A stretch of 64,000 nucleotides of DNA from Terebella lapidaria (taxonomy: Eukaryota; Annelida; Polychaeta; Terebellida; Terebellidae), in contig OX424569.1 of the NCBI GenBank assembly GCA_949152475.1, positions 32,533,950 to 32,597,949 on the forward strand, in the 5' to 3' direction. This document shows positions 11,409 to 22,496 of this stretch, piece after piece. The translations under genes were made by a program, and so were the position numbers. Under the pieces are notes generated by a model. That model was not told the DNA's origin and made no database searches. It saw only the letters and a list, made by a program, of their open reading frames with translations. Position 1 is the first letter of the stretch, and every line of letters starts with the position of its first letter.

Positions 11409-14400
11409 TTATTCCCACCCATACCGGGCTGGCGCACGTGGTTTCCGGCGTGGCCGCCCGTCATCCGCAGGTACTGGAGGGAGTGGGGGTACCTGCGGAT
11501 CGCCGTCATCGGGCTGATAGCCACCCAGTCCATCATCTGACGGGTCAGAGAGGTCCGGGAGGCCCACCATACGGCGCACACGCTCGTCCGGAGTTCGCGG
11601 ATGCTGACCAGACGGATCCCATACGGGAGCATCATCCGGTTCCGCATCTTGAACGAGCGGATCCATGACAAGCGGGCCCTCGTACTTCTTCAGATTATCG
11701 ATATGGACAACCAGAACCCTGTCCGGATCGGAATCCCTCCGGATCCGGTAGTCCACATCTGTCACCTGTTTCAGTACCGTAAACGGGCCTATCCACGGCT
11801 TAGCAAATTTATTACCTTGCTTAAGCGGCGGATAATAGTAGCGCACCTTGTCGCCTTCCGCAAAAGCTGGCCTACCCTTAGCATGGGCGTCATAGCCTCG
11901 CTTCTGCCGGATGGCAGACTTGTCCAGGCGCGCGCGCGCGAAATCATGGGCGTTCGCCAGGGCGCGGCGAATCCACTCCACGTATTCCGGACCGCACTGG
12001 GGTACTGCGCCGGTCTCTGCCGCAGTTGGATACATAATATCCACGGGCAAATTTAGCTCCCGGCCGTACAACATCGCGTGCGGAGTAACTCCGATCGAAG
12101 AGTGGACCGACGACCTGTACGCCATTAAGACATACGGGAGGTGGTCATCCCAATCATTCGCACGATCGTTCACAAAGGCCGCCAGCATATTGAGGACCGA
12201 TCGATTAAAGCGTTCGACCTGGCCATCAGACTGGGACCTGTAGGGGGTGGTCCGCACCTTGGTACTGCCTAGCATCTGTGCTAGGTTTCGGAACAGGTTG
12301 CTCTCAAATTGCGTGCCCTGATCCGAATGTACCTGTTTAGGTACCCCATGGTACACCACCCATCTATTTACCAACAACCAAGCTACCTCGTCCGCAGTCT
12401 GGCGGCGCAGTGGGTAGGCGTCGGTATACTTGGTAAAATAGTCGGAAATCACCAGGATGTACCGGAAACCGCGCGGGGTGACCCGGTGGGTATCCAGTAT
12501 ATCCAAAGCTATCCGATCAAACGGCGCGCCCGCCTTAACCGTGGTTAAGGGGTGGCGGCCAGGAGTCGGAACTCCTTTGCGAGCTTGACACCGAGGGCAG
12601 GCTGCGCACCACCGTTGCACGTCCAAGCTGCTACCAGGCCAATGAAAGCGCTGTTGTAGCCTATGGACGGTCCTCCGGATTCCCAAGTGACCGGTCACCC
12701 GGAGGTCATGCAACTGGTGGAGTACTTCTTTCCGCAGCTCCGCCGGAAGCACCAACTGCCATATTGGAGGCAGTGGGGTCGGTGGCTCATAGCGCCGGTA
12801 TAAGAGGCCATCCCTCAAGGAGAGTCGTTCCCACTGAGATACTAGAGACAAGGTCTCCTCCCTGTAGGTCTTTCGCTCATCCTTCGAGGGCTTCTGGCCG
12901 GCCTCAAGGGCTGTAATTACCGGTGCCAGAGCTCTGTCAGCTCTTTGCGTCGCAGCTATCTGCGCCGGAGAGTAGCCACCCAAGTAATTAGGCTCCTCAT
13001 CCGTCGCGTCCGGCTGCGCCGCAGCGGCCATCACCACAGGGGGCAAGGACCGCTCATACTCAGACTCTCCAGAGGACGAGGGTACCCACGAGGAGTACAC
13101 CGCCGGGCTCGAGGAAGACTCGCTAGAGCTGAGCCGCACCTCCGCTTCATATGCGGGACGCCCTCGCCGATATCGGCGGGTCCGCGCGCGGAGATGAGCC
13201 CTAGACGCTCCGGCTGCCGTGTTGTTAGAGGGGGCGGCAGCCTGCGGTCTCCCCGGAACGTCCAATTCCGAGTCTGAGGACGAATCCGCGGCTTGCTGGA
13301 ATGGCGCCATCCCTGCACAGCCCGGATTCTTGCACTTATGACAACGGGACAGGCCGTCCGCGTTGCCGTGCAATTTACCAGCGCGATGCTCTATCTGCAT
13401 GTCATACTCCTGGAGTTTGACGAGCCACCGCGCCACCAAGCCATCGGCCTCACTATAGTTGAGGAGCCATCTCAACGAACTGTGATCAGTCCGCAAGCGG
13501 AAATGGCATCCCAACAAATAGTGCCGGAAGCGCTTGGTCATCGTAACCACCGCGAGCAATTCGCGATGAGTGGTACAGTAGTTCATTTGAGAGCGGCTCA
13601 AGGCCACACTCGCATAAGCTACTACCCGCTCTTGCCCGTCCACGATCTGCGAGAGGACACCGCCGAGTGCAAAGTTACTCGCGTCAGTGTCCAGGATGAA
13701 CTCGCAGTCCGGACGAGGGTGCCGCAGCACCGGGGCCACTACCAAGGCCTGCCGGAGTCCCGAGAAGGCGTCAGCCTGCTCGGCGGACCAAACAAAATCG
13801 GCGCCCTTTTCCGTGAGGATAGTAAGGGGACGCGCGATCTCCGCAAAGCCGCGAATAAACCTGCGGTGGTAGCTCGCGAAGCCCAAGAAGGACGGACATG
13901 GCGGAGGCCATTTCTGTACGGCCGCCACCTTTGCGGGGTCTGGTCTCACTCCGGTGCCCGTTACCATGAAGCCCAAGTACAGGATTTCCTGCGCGAATAG
14001 TTCGCACTTACTTGGCTTCAATTTAAGCCCTGCTCCGCGGATGCGATGGAGCACCATCTGGAGGTTGGTGAGGGTTTCCTCGAACGACCGGCCATACACG
14101 ACGACATCGTCGATGTAGACTATACATCGCTTCCAGAGGAACCCTTTAAGTACCATCTCCATGAGGCGCTCGAACGTCGCTGGTGCGTTACAGAGCCCGA
14201 ACGGCATTACCTTGAATTGGTAGAGCCCGTTCTTGGTAACGAAGGCAGTCTTCGCCCGATCACTCTCCTCCATCTCCACCTGCCAATACCCGGAGGCCAG
14301 ATCCAGAGCACAGAAATAGTGCGACCCGGCCAGGGCATCGAAGGTATCTTAAGAAGGGGGTAATGTGGAGGTTCTGCGTGGACTATCGGAAACTCAACGA

Positions 14401-15735
14401 TGCCACGCGGAAGGACTCATATCCTCTCCCGCACATCGAAGGTATCTTCAATGTGCGGGAGAGGATATGAGTCCTTCCGCGTGGCATCGTTGAGTTTCCG
14501 ATAGTCCACGCAGAACCTCCACGAGCCGTCCTTCTTCTTCACCATAACCACCGGACTGGCCCAAGGGCTGTCACTGGGTTCGATGATGTCCAAGTCGAGC
14601 ATCTTTTGCACCTCCTGATCTATGACCTCTTGGTGCACTATTGCTGCCCGACGAAGACGCTGCTTGAGAGGACGCTCGTCCATGAGGTCGATGCGGTGTT
14701 TGGCGACGTCAGTCTTGCCAACCGCACCATCAGGACCCATGAACACATCCGCATACTGCCGCAGCAGTTTGCGGAGCGCTTGGCGCTGCTCTTCATCCAA
14801 CCGGTCCTTCGGAACCCGAGATTCCAAATGGTCCGGCAGGGTGAACGGGTCATCTCCGGCGGCCGCCGCCGCGCACGCAGCGCGGCAGACAGGATCGTCG
14901 GGGAGGACACGACTCGACGACGCGGGCGTAGCAGTAGCTGCCACACAGCCGTGCCGCAGTACAACGGGAGCATCCGTAGGATTCACCACAAGGATGGGCA
15001 TCGAGCGGGCGTCGGACTTGACCAGAGCCCCACCCAACACGAGTCCAGTTCCCTTGGCGAAACTGCTCACTGGTTGCACTATGCACGGACGACCATCGAG
15101 GGGCATGCGGCGACGACGCGGCCTCGCCTCAATGATCATCTCACTCATCGGCGGCACAACCGTAGTGCGCGCCGCCCGCAATTGAAATGAATGCGCCGGA
15201 CCCGTGCGGAAGAGGAAATGTGTGTCCTCTCCCATCCGGAATTCGCCAGCATTGAAATTGGCGGTCACCCGGTGGGTCCGGAGAAAATTCATCCCAATAA
15301 TCCCGGCCGCTCCGACATCCGCAACGATTGCCTCTGTTAGGTACACCTTGTCCCCAAGGGTAATAGGCAGATCGATGATGCCATGGATGCGGAGCGCGGG
15401 CTCCTTCTTAAACGTTCCTGCGGCAACGAGGGTCACCTCCGAGCCAGAGTCCACGAGGAACCGGACCGGCTCCCGTCCGAAGGACAGGGGCAGGTACCAG
15501 CGGGGGTCCCTCACCAGTGCGCAGGTAGGGCGATACCGTTCGCACGCGCTGGGCTCATCTACGGAGTCCTCACCATCCGCCTCAGCCGCGGAGGAGCTAG
15601 ACTGATCCCCAAGGACTACTTCCGGAGAAGTCATATCAACTTGGGGTTCGTCCTGCTCATCAGCGGGTGGGGCGGCATCTTTTGCCACGGAACAACTATC
15701 CCCGGACGTAGTGTTGGTCGCCACCACGTCCGGAT
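11409..15735 (-). pseudogene. Element 1 pol (protease-RT-RNase H-integrase), interrupted
   Basis: Two open segments (15727-14417 and 14350-11409) together cover a Ty3/gypsy Pol. The first has the aspartic protease motif DSGS (near 15445) and the RT start ([17 protein letters not shown]). The second has YIDD at 14106-14117, RNase H (LDTDAS), an HHCC zinc-binding integrase domain (about 12590-12700), and the integrase core with D, D (HSDQG, about 12310) and E (GQVERFN, about 12215). It ends with a GPF-type module and a proline-rich tail. There is no ATG at its start: the frame is -1 to gag and opens through the slippery site at 15739-15745. A 98-bp insert at 14351-14448 with stops and a frameshift lies between the conserved IEDTFD and the following RT block, so no full Pol can be made. 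Confidence 0.9.
14351..14448. other. 98-bp template-switch insert in element 1 pol
   Basis: The insert consists of AAGAAGGGGGTAATGTGG (the polypurine tract and first LTR bases of this same element). This is fused to about 75 bp of the RT coding strand in inverted orientation, so an inverted repeat with 14449-14525 is formed. The flanking CATCGAAGGTATCTT is duplicated on both sides (14336-14350 and 14434-14448). Short microhomologies are visible at the joints (GTGG, CAT). It adds 98 bp (not a multiple of three) and breaks pol. Confidence 0.85.
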
Positions 15736-17973
15736 CTAGTTTCCCTGCCGCGGGTTCCTACCTTGCTGTCCCGGAGGACCAGACCGGAAGGAATTCCTCC
15801 GTTGCGGGCCAGGGAGGGCTCCCTGGTATCCGCGCGACCGCAGGCGTTCCAACAACTCCGGACACTTCAGCCAAAAGTGTCCCTGTTTTCCGCAGAAGTA
15901 ACAGGGACGGTTCTGGGCTGGTCCGGAGGTGAACGCACAACATTCTGCGGGTCCCGGAGCTTCGATCCCGGCGCAGTGCGCAATCATCTGCGCGGCGCCG
16001 AAATCGTATTCCTCCATGTCGCACTCGTCCGAGGACGAGCACGGCGCGGCGACTGGTGCCGCATGTGCGGGCGTCCCTGTGGAGGGTGCCGACGCACTAA
16101 CCCACTGCGGGGTAGGTTCCCTTCCGGGTTCCCGGACGACCGGGTCCTGCCACGGGGTTACCTGCGATGCTTTGGCCGGAGGAGGGGTCGCCGCCTGTGC
16201 GAGAACAGCCGAGGCCGGAGCCGGGGCCGGAGGCAACTGTCTAGGGCGGACAGCTACCTCGAGCGCAAGCGCGGAGTCTATTGCCTCCTCCATCGATCGC
16301 TTTTCATGGGTGGCCAGCCCGTATGCTAAGTGGTAAGGCTGGCCATCGATGAACTGATCGATCAGCATCGTTTCAAACCGTCTGGGGTCCATGTCCGGAA
16401 AAGCTCTCCGGCCGAGTAGGCGCAGGTTAAACGCATACTCTGTCACGGACTCAGTCGGTAGGCGGATCCGTGCTTTGAACTCCCGTTCAAACTGCCGCCT
16501 GTTGGTCGTCGGTGTGAACAGCAAACGAAGTTGACGGGCAACCTCGCCGAAAGTTACCGTTCCCACCGGCAGACACTGCATAACGCCGAGAGCTTTCCCT
16601 TCCAAGCTCCCCGCGAGGACATGCCCAGCCTCCTGCTGGGTCCATCCTTCATACACGGCGGTCCGCCACACTTGGAGTAAGTAGTCCTCCAAGTCGGCGT
16701 TATCCCCGTTGAACCTTTTCCGCCACGAAGAGTGGTCGGGCCCGTTATCGCGCGTGCTGCGCGCCCGACGTGCGGATCCGGCTCCGGGGTCGTCCGTGTA
16801 AGGCGGCAAGGTCCGCGAGCTACCCGCGCCTGCGACGGAGTCTGCCGGAGCAAACATCGACGCCGTGGACATAGGAGCAGGAAAGCTCACGCTCGCCGCC
16901 GGGTACATTCCTGCTTGTAGCCCACCCTGGCTAGGTGCGGGCGGGGCTCCCATCGAACCTACGGGGTAGGCTCCAGATGGGGCGGCAAAGCTAGCATAGC
17001 TCGGGGCCGGAGCCGCCGGTTGCCACTGCCCGCGAAACACATTTGGCGCACCAGGGTAAGTCGACCACGCGGCGTTAACTCCGGCCGCAGGAACGGTCAG
17101 AGCGGTAGCCAGCGTGGTGCCTCCAAGCCGCGGAGCAGGCGCGAATCCCATTGCTGAGACCACTGGCGCCTGCGGACTTGGCAGGACTTGGGGAGGAGCC
17201 ATAGGCCCAGTCATCCCCGGACTGTAAGGGATCGTCGGATCCACGCTCGGAACTGGCTGACTGCACTTGTACTGGTCAAGCGCCATGTTTATCAGCCGCT
17301 GCTCCCTCTCCGACATGGGCCCCGAAGGGCTCCGTGGCCGTGGAGAGGGTGAGCGGATCCGCCGATCTGATCGTCCCTGTTGGGGCGACCGGGCGCGGCC
17401 GTTGCGCCCTAGAGGAGCCAGCGCACTCAGTGTGTTGGTGAGCTGGTCCATCTCGCCCAGTGCGGACCGTCCGGTATCTGGGCCGGAGACCCTCGAGGGG
17501 GTCCACCCAGCCGGGTTAGGTAACCGGAGGAGTTGGTCCGCAGATCCGGAGTTGATTGCAGCAGTTGGCACTCTATTCCGGATGTCCGGACCTCCGGATG
17601 TCCGGATCTCCGAATGTCTGGATCTCCGGACGTCTGGAGACGTCCCCTGGAAGAGCGCCGCCTGCCACGACCGTCGTCCGGACAAGGGCAGGCGCGGTGT
17701 AGAGCCGTTGCCAGCTCCGTCAACCGCACCTAACACATCAAGACTAGGCCTCGATGGCAACACATGTTGCAGCCCCGCAGGGCTCGGCTCCACGTCCGGA
17801 GACGGAGCCGCAGACGCCGGAGTCGACTCCGTAGACTGGGTACTGTCTGCGGAGGGCTCCGCACGCTCCACACCATCGCCGGAGCCACCCTGGAGCGGCT
17901 CCCGGCCGTCGCGGGACCGGGTCCGGTCCGCAACGTTTCCTCCCTTTTCCCTCCCATTATCTTTCTCACTCAT
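15736..17973 (-). CDS. Element 1 Gag polyprotein
   Basis: 745 residues. A long Ser/Pro/Gly-rich N-terminal half is followed by a retrotransposon Gag core (about residues 410-570, [20 protein letters not shown]). A CCHC zinc knuckle, [14 protein letters not shown], sits at about 690-703. The C-terminus is basic and Gln/Gly-rich ([10 protein letters not shown]). Gag packages the element RNA into virus-like particles. The ORF begins at the first ATG after the primer-binding site and is intact. Its last two sense codons and stop read GGA AAC TAG and form a slippery heptamer with the preceding G, which would give Gag-Pol by -1 frameshifting. Confidence 0.9.
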   Translation of the reverse strand: MSEKDNGREKGGNVADRTRSRDGREPLQGGSGDGVERAEPSADSTQSTESTPASAAPSPDVEPSPAGLQHVLPSRPSLDVLGAVDGAGNGSTPRLPLSGRRSWQAALFQGTSPDVRRSRHSEIRTSGGPDIRNRVPTAAINSGSADQLLRLPNPAGWTPSRVSGPDTGRSALGEMDQLTNTLSALAPLGRNGRARSPQQGRSDRRIRSPSPRPRSPSGPMSEREQRLINMALDQYKCSQPVPSVDPTIPYSPGMTGPMAPPQVLPSPQAPVVSAMGFAPAPRLGGTTLATALTVPAAGVNAAWSTYPGAPNVFRGQWQPAAPAPSYASFAAPSGAYPVGSMGAPPAPSQGGLQAGMYPAASVSFPAPMSTASMFAPADSVAGAGSSRTLPPYTDDPGAGSARRARSTRDNGPDHSSWRKRFNGDNADLEDYLLQVWRTAVYEGWTQQEAGHVLAGSLEGKALGVMQCLPVGTVTFGEVARQLRLLFTPTTNRRQFEREFKARIRLPTESVTEYAFNLRLLGRRAFPDMDPRRFETMLIDQFIDGQPYHLAYGLATHEKRSMEEAIDSALALEVAVRPRQLPPAPAPASAVLAQAATPPPAKASQVTPWQDPVVREPGREPTPQWVSASAPSTGTPAHAAPVAAPCSSSDECDMEEYDFGAAQMIAHCAGIEAPGPAECCAFTSGPAQNRPCYFCGKQGHFWLKCPELLERLRSRGYQGALPGPQRRNSFRSGPPGQQGRNPRQGN
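15739..15745 (-). promoter_or_regulatory. -1 frameshift heptamer GGGAAAC before the gag stop
   Basis: On the coding strand G GGA AAC immediately precedes TAG. GGGAAAC fits the canonical X XXY YYZ slippery pattern, and pol is open in the -1 frame from this point with no ATG of its own. The same arrangement with GGAAAAC occurs in element 2. Confidence 0.7.
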
Positions 17974-18068
17974 TTTGTTTGAGTTGTCCGTGAGGAGCGA
18001 GCGATCCCCAGGGACGAAGGAGGCTACAACACTGTGACGGTAGGCTGCGATGGAACACCGTCGGACTG

Positions 18069-18086
18069 ATCCTGGTCACGGCACCA
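18069..18086 (-). other. Element 1 primer-binding site
   Basis: One nucleotide after the 5' LTR, element-strand TGGTGCCGTGACCAGGAT follows. It starts with TGG, complementary to a tRNA CCA end. The acceptor-stem part TGCCGTGA matches the complement of an animal tRNA-His 3' end as I recall it. The tRNA identity is tentative. Confidence 0.75.
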
Positions 18087-18087
18087 A

Positions 18088-18930
18088 TGTAAAGTTTGGT
18101 GCCCGCTACAGGGCGCCGCTCTCTACGGTAACAACTACAACCAGGTAACAGCACCTCCGGATCGGATCCAGAACATGCGGAGCGGGTTCCGCACATCCGG
18201 AACGGGCTCCGGAACGAGTCCCGCACATCCGGAACGGGACTCCGCACATCCGGAACGGGCTCCGCATATCCGGAACGGGTCCGGCCGTCATACATCACAA
18301 CATAACACATATCATCATCATCACCTTATCTACAACATGCACATTATACATTCGTTATGGTAATGTAGCCGTGTGTAGAGTCCGAGGAGCCATGGAGCGG
18401 CTCCACGGAGCACGTACACGTGGGCATGTTGCTGGCCGGTCTCGCCGAAGGCACTGTCACAGAGATAGAACTCTGAGCCAGCCCGACGGTCTGCCAGAGC
18501 CTGTGTCACACGTCCCGGGAAGGGAGAGAACTGGCGATCCACAGGGCTTACGCCCCCGAGTCAGCAACTTGTCTCTCCCAGCCCGGGCCTCCCCATGGAA
18601 ATCGTCCCCAGGGCTCTAAGAGCCCACTACTCCTGACCAGGGAACGCAAAGCTCATGGCGAGCCTTGCGTGCGTCCTGTTCACTCTCTCTCGGACAATCT
18701 CCTCGATCGAGTCGCTTCCAGTGTATATATAATACACCACAAGCTGTAGGACGCACGCGAGGTTTAATCGATCCATTGTTATAGTTTACTGGAGCGTAAA
18801 TTACAATACGTCGCCGTGGCAACGCACGCTCGAACGGAGCATGTCAAAACAAGGCCAAGTACGAAAAGGCCACATAAATGGCATTTATGTTTACAATCAC
18901 CTGCCGCGTGCTTAGGGCAAAATCGCCACA
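18088..18930 (-). repeat. Element 1 5' LTR (843 bp)
   Basis: Same sequence as 7925-8787 apart from about five substitutions and one missing 20-bp unit. It ends next to the target duplication ATAA (18931-18934). Confidence 0.95.
18721..18736 (-). promoter_or_regulatory. LTR promoter TATA box of element 1
   Basis: In element orientation the LTR holds GTATTATATATACAC, a plausible TATA box about 200 bp from the LTR start. Transcription would run leftward into gag. I see no canonical AATAAA in this LTR. Confidence 0.5.
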
Positions 18931-18934
18931 ATAA

Positions 18935-19655
18935 CAAAACTGAAGCATGAGAAATTTTGTTGCTTCACAAGCGCGATCGCCTTTAATAGCCAAGACCGCC
19001 ATAACGAAGCCGTGACGAATCCATGCTTTCGACCACGGGTACTCAAAAACCCGGCAATAGGTATAACCTTTATTCCAGTTTTATATGAGCCATGCTATGG
19101 AATTTTGTACATATGCCTAGGGCCTGTGCAGGAACGGTTAGACATCTATCCATTGTAATACGGCTGTACACATACACTTTAGGCCTATATTCATCAAATC
19201 CTGCCGCCTCTATGTGAATATTTAAACCTATGGTGATGTTTTGGGGTATATTGGGAATGTGAGATTTTAAACTAGAAGATAGTTTCCAGATTCTTGGTCG
19301 ACTTATGGAGCAGGAATTTAGTAGGATGTTTTTAACAGAGCTGCCGACGGCTAGATCCAAAGACTGGCACTGGCGATCTGGCAAGGATACCGTACATCTA
19401 AGTGGACTTGGGGGAGATGAGTTGGCTGAGGGTGTACACGATTTCCTGTTTCATTTACTTTGATGTGACTGATTGTGTGACTTTTTATATGAACTGTACA
19501 ACCATTGTTGTGAGTTATTCATATGTGTTGATTGTGTATTGAATTCAGTTTTGTGAGTCCATGGGAAACACGTACACATAAAAGGGCCGGGTTTTTTCTG
19601 CCATGTTTTCTAAAACATGGCGTTATACTTGTATACTCCTGTGAAAACTTGAATT
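18935..19655. other. Sequence between element 1 and LINE 3' part, no gene
   Basis: AT-rich and non-coding. The first 50 bases form an imperfect inverted match to the bases just left of element 1 (GGCGATC near 7901 and GATCGCC near 18974). Element 1 may therefore have landed in a fold-back sequence. Nothing else is recognised. Confidence 0.4.
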
Positions 19656-21537
19656 TTATGGCGTACGTGGACTTGCCTTGGAGTGGTTCAGGAGCTACCT
19701 CACCAACAGATCGCAATACGTATCTTACCGTGACATTCAGTCAAACCACAATAACATTACATGTGGGGTGCCACAGGGATCGGTTCTGGGCCCACTCCTT
19801 CACATCATCTACACTAATGACCTCCCTAATTGCTTGAAACATTCAAAAAGTATCCTGTTTGCTGATGATACCACCATCTATCACACAAAAACTGAAAATC
19901 TGTTCAGCGAAATAGAAGCAGACCTACTCTCACTATCTGATTGGTTTGCAGCTAATAAACTCTCGCTATAGGTACTGAAGACTAATTTCATAATATTTCA
20001 CCCCAAACGTACAAAAAAAAGCTTCTTATCGAACGTAAATACACTAAAAATTGGCGATAACACAATCAATAAAGTAAATGCTACTAAGTTCCTAGGCATT
20101 TATATGGATGATGAACTGGAGTGGGGGGAACAAATAAACCATATATCTAAGAAAATATCAAGTGGAGCTTATGCAGTTGTAACAAAATACATACGACTGC
20201 CGCGCTGAAACGTTCGTTAGGAACGGTCACGTGACTCTCCAAAGTCCACTGGCGGGAGACACCGTTCGCGGAAGAACCGTTCGCGGAAGCACGATCGCGG
20301 AAGCACCAGCGGCGGAAGTACCCTTCGCGGAAGCACGTTCGCGGAAGAGTACGCGGAAGCAGCCTTCGCGGAAGAACCGTTCGCGGACGCAGTCTTCACC
20401 ACGTGGAGAAGAGTGCGGAAGATACGTTCGCGGACGAAGATGCGCGCGCAGCCACCCTGGCTATATAAGGGAGAGCGGACGGCCGCTCTGAGAGCACTGC
20501 AACAGCGACATCGACCGTGGGGAGATCACCGCCACAGCCAAGGGACTCGACGAACTCCGTGCGGACGACTCCTTTTTCAGGGCCTTAGAGTCAACCGGGA
20601 TTAGACCGACTACCTGGAGAAACCATTCGACTAAACGGGACGGGAAACTTCAACGGGAAGGGACAGAGAGACGCCGCCGGCTAAGAACTCTTTTTAGTTG
20701 TGCCCTCGTGCACTATTTATTTTTGAAATGTGATCATACAGTGCTCCATGTCTGAACTTAATATTTGTACGTCACGTGGGTGACCAGCCATACAATTGTA
20801 AGTTGATTTGATGTATATAAATCTTCAATTTATTTACATCTGAGTTGCTTCTTGCCTAACTGAAGCCGGTAAGCTACGGAGTGATGATACACCAGCGTTG
20901 GGGGACACCAATTTAGTGACGGCTCTCGAATCACAACGAGCGGGAGTTACATAAAGTCTATACGATCAGAGAAACCAGGTTTTTTGGGCCACACCGAAAA
21001 CAAGTCATTACCAAACGTCACACAATTAACAAAGCAAAACGAATCTTATCCACTAGTACTCTCAAATTGCTCTATTATAGTCTTGTTCAGTCCCATCTGG
21101 TGTATGGTATTATGTTATGGGGAGTGGCTTATAACTACAAATTGCATAAACTGGAAATTTTACAAAAGAAATGTATTAGGTATATCTGTAACGCTAAATA
21201 TAATGATCACACATGTTATCTTTTCAAAACGCTTGGTGTTCTTAAACTATCTGATCTTTTCAATTTACAGCTGTGTAAATTCATGTATTTACATGAGAAT
21301 AACCACCTACTACCGCCTCTTCTATCCCTCTACCAATCCAATACCGAGGTACATACTCACTATACAAGACGCTGTAATAATCCACATATTAACCATAGAT
21401 TGTCCGAATACATCGCAAAACCATTTCTTCACAAAGGTCCATATTTGTCGTTACAAATCCCAAATCAAATTAAGAATGCTGTATCTATTAAATCATTCTC
21501 TAACAGTTTACAAAAATATTACATCAATTCGTATTGA
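19656..21537 (+). pseudogene. LINE (non-LTR retrotransposon) RT, 3' part, interrupted
   Basis: The frames read YGVRGLALEWFRSYL-type, then GVPQGSVLGPLL, LFADDT (catalytic ADD) and WFAANKLSL. After an in-frame TAG at 19969 they continue as KTNFIIFHPK and FLGIYMDDELEW, as in Jockey/CR1-like RTs. After the insert at 20197-20959 the RT C-terminal region resumes (LLYYSLVQSHLVYGIMLWG, about 21067) and ends at a stop at 21537. The 3' end carries an ACCT microsatellite, typical of LINE tails. Stop codon and insert make it dead. The matching 5' RT motifs are at 7284-7425. Confidence 0.85.
20197..20959 (+). mobile_element. 763-bp GC-rich insert in the LINE, solo-LTR-like
   Basis: The insert interrupts the LINE frame and is bounded by a 6-bp direct repeat ATACGA (20191-20196 and 20960-20965). 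It has dense GCGGAAG repeats (20260-20440), an E-box CACGTG near 20228, and a TATA box CTATATAAGG at 20461-20470. This looks like an LTR promoter, and its base composition resembles the gypsy elements here. The ends are not a clean TG...CA, so solo LTR is an inference. Confidence 0.6.
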
Positions 21538-21849
21538 TCCACCGTCGTCATCTCTTTGATATTCATGCAAATTACTTTATATTCATCATAAACTACTATA
21601 ACAGCACTGAAAGGCACGAGTCAATGGGCACTGCTAACCGGTAACCTTCCAATCGCTAACCTTGCAATAACTCTTCTATATCAATAACTATATAAACTGA
21701 TCAAAATCATATTTAATTCTCTACACCGGTTCCTCCAACTCACAGATTTATTTTTATCTCTGGAGTAACCCCAAACTATATTTGTATATACATATGCATT
21801 GTAAACAATTACTGTAAATATGATCAACGAGTATAGTTTGAAAATAAAT

Positions 21850-21871
21850 TACCTACCTACCTACCTACCTA
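21850..21871 (+). repeat. ACCT microsatellite, LINE 3' tail
   Basis: Five ACCT units follow AAAATAAATT about 310 bp after the LINE stop codon. Short tandem repeats of this kind terminate many CR1/RTE-like LINE copies and mark the 3' end here. Confidence 0.7.
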
Positions 21872-22441
21872 TTTCATGAGATATATGTTCACGCCAATAA
21901 ACACATAAATTATGCGCTGACTTTTCCTTTTTAGCATAATATATTATATCTAGAATATTCCTTCACCAAGAGAGACACAGCAAAAGCTGTTGTTGTAACA
22001 TGGGGTTTCCTAAAGTCAAATTTTGCAGATTTGAGAAGACGACTTTATTCGAATAGAAGTCAGAGCAGAGTCCATTGTGTATTGAATACCAAGCAGGGTT
22101 CAAGTCATCTTGTTTTGCTGAGAACCAATGGTAAGAAAACCCGCGTATGATTCTGGCGTAACAGTTCAAAGCTGACACGTTTTCTGCCCATTGTGCAATG
22201 ATGCACAGACTGTGTTGCAATTATGATGCGTATGATGAAACCTTGTAGGCTGGTGATAATTAATTACGTACGGAGATTCCCCTGATGGTTTCTGATTACT
22301 TTCATAACCTTACAAATTGAATGACAGGATGCTGTAACAAAGCCCGTACAAAAAATGTATCTGCTCGATTCGGCTTGCTATCTCATCTGGTCCTATATCG
22401 TTAACCAGACACCTTTCGCACCGTTATGTACCAACATATCT

Positions 22442-22451
22442 CTATATAAGG
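22442..22451 (+). promoter_or_regulatory. TATA box of GPCR copy B
   Basis: CTATATAAGG followed by CACGAGCACAG, 46 bp before the ATG at 22497. Conserved in copies A and C. Confidence 0.6.
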
Positions 22452-22496
22452 CACGAGCACAGTGCCGTACTGTCAATCTTCAGTCTATGATAGATA

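Larger units (their letters stand above)
7925..18930 (-). mobile_element. Element 1: complete Ty3/gypsy LTR retrotransposon
   Basis: Two LTRs (7925-8787 and 18088-18930) flank gag and pol on the minus strand. A 4-bp target duplication ATAA lies at 7921-7924 and 18931-18934. Order in element orientation: 5' LTR, primer-binding site, gag, pol (protease, RT, RNase H, integrase), 2.6 kb non-coding, polypurine tract, 3' LTR. Domain order with integrase last assigns it to Ty3/gypsy. The LTRs differ by about five substitutions and one 20-bp repeat unit, by eye about 0.6%, so insertion is fairly recent. There is no envelope gene. It is probably inactive because pol carries a 98-bp insert. Confidence 0.95.

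Noticed and set aside
14422..15190. Long plus-strand ORFs overlapping pol of element 1 (for example 14606-15190)
   Set aside because: They lie opposite a pol with clear protease and RT motifs; GC-rich coding strands give open antisense frames. No domain was seen.
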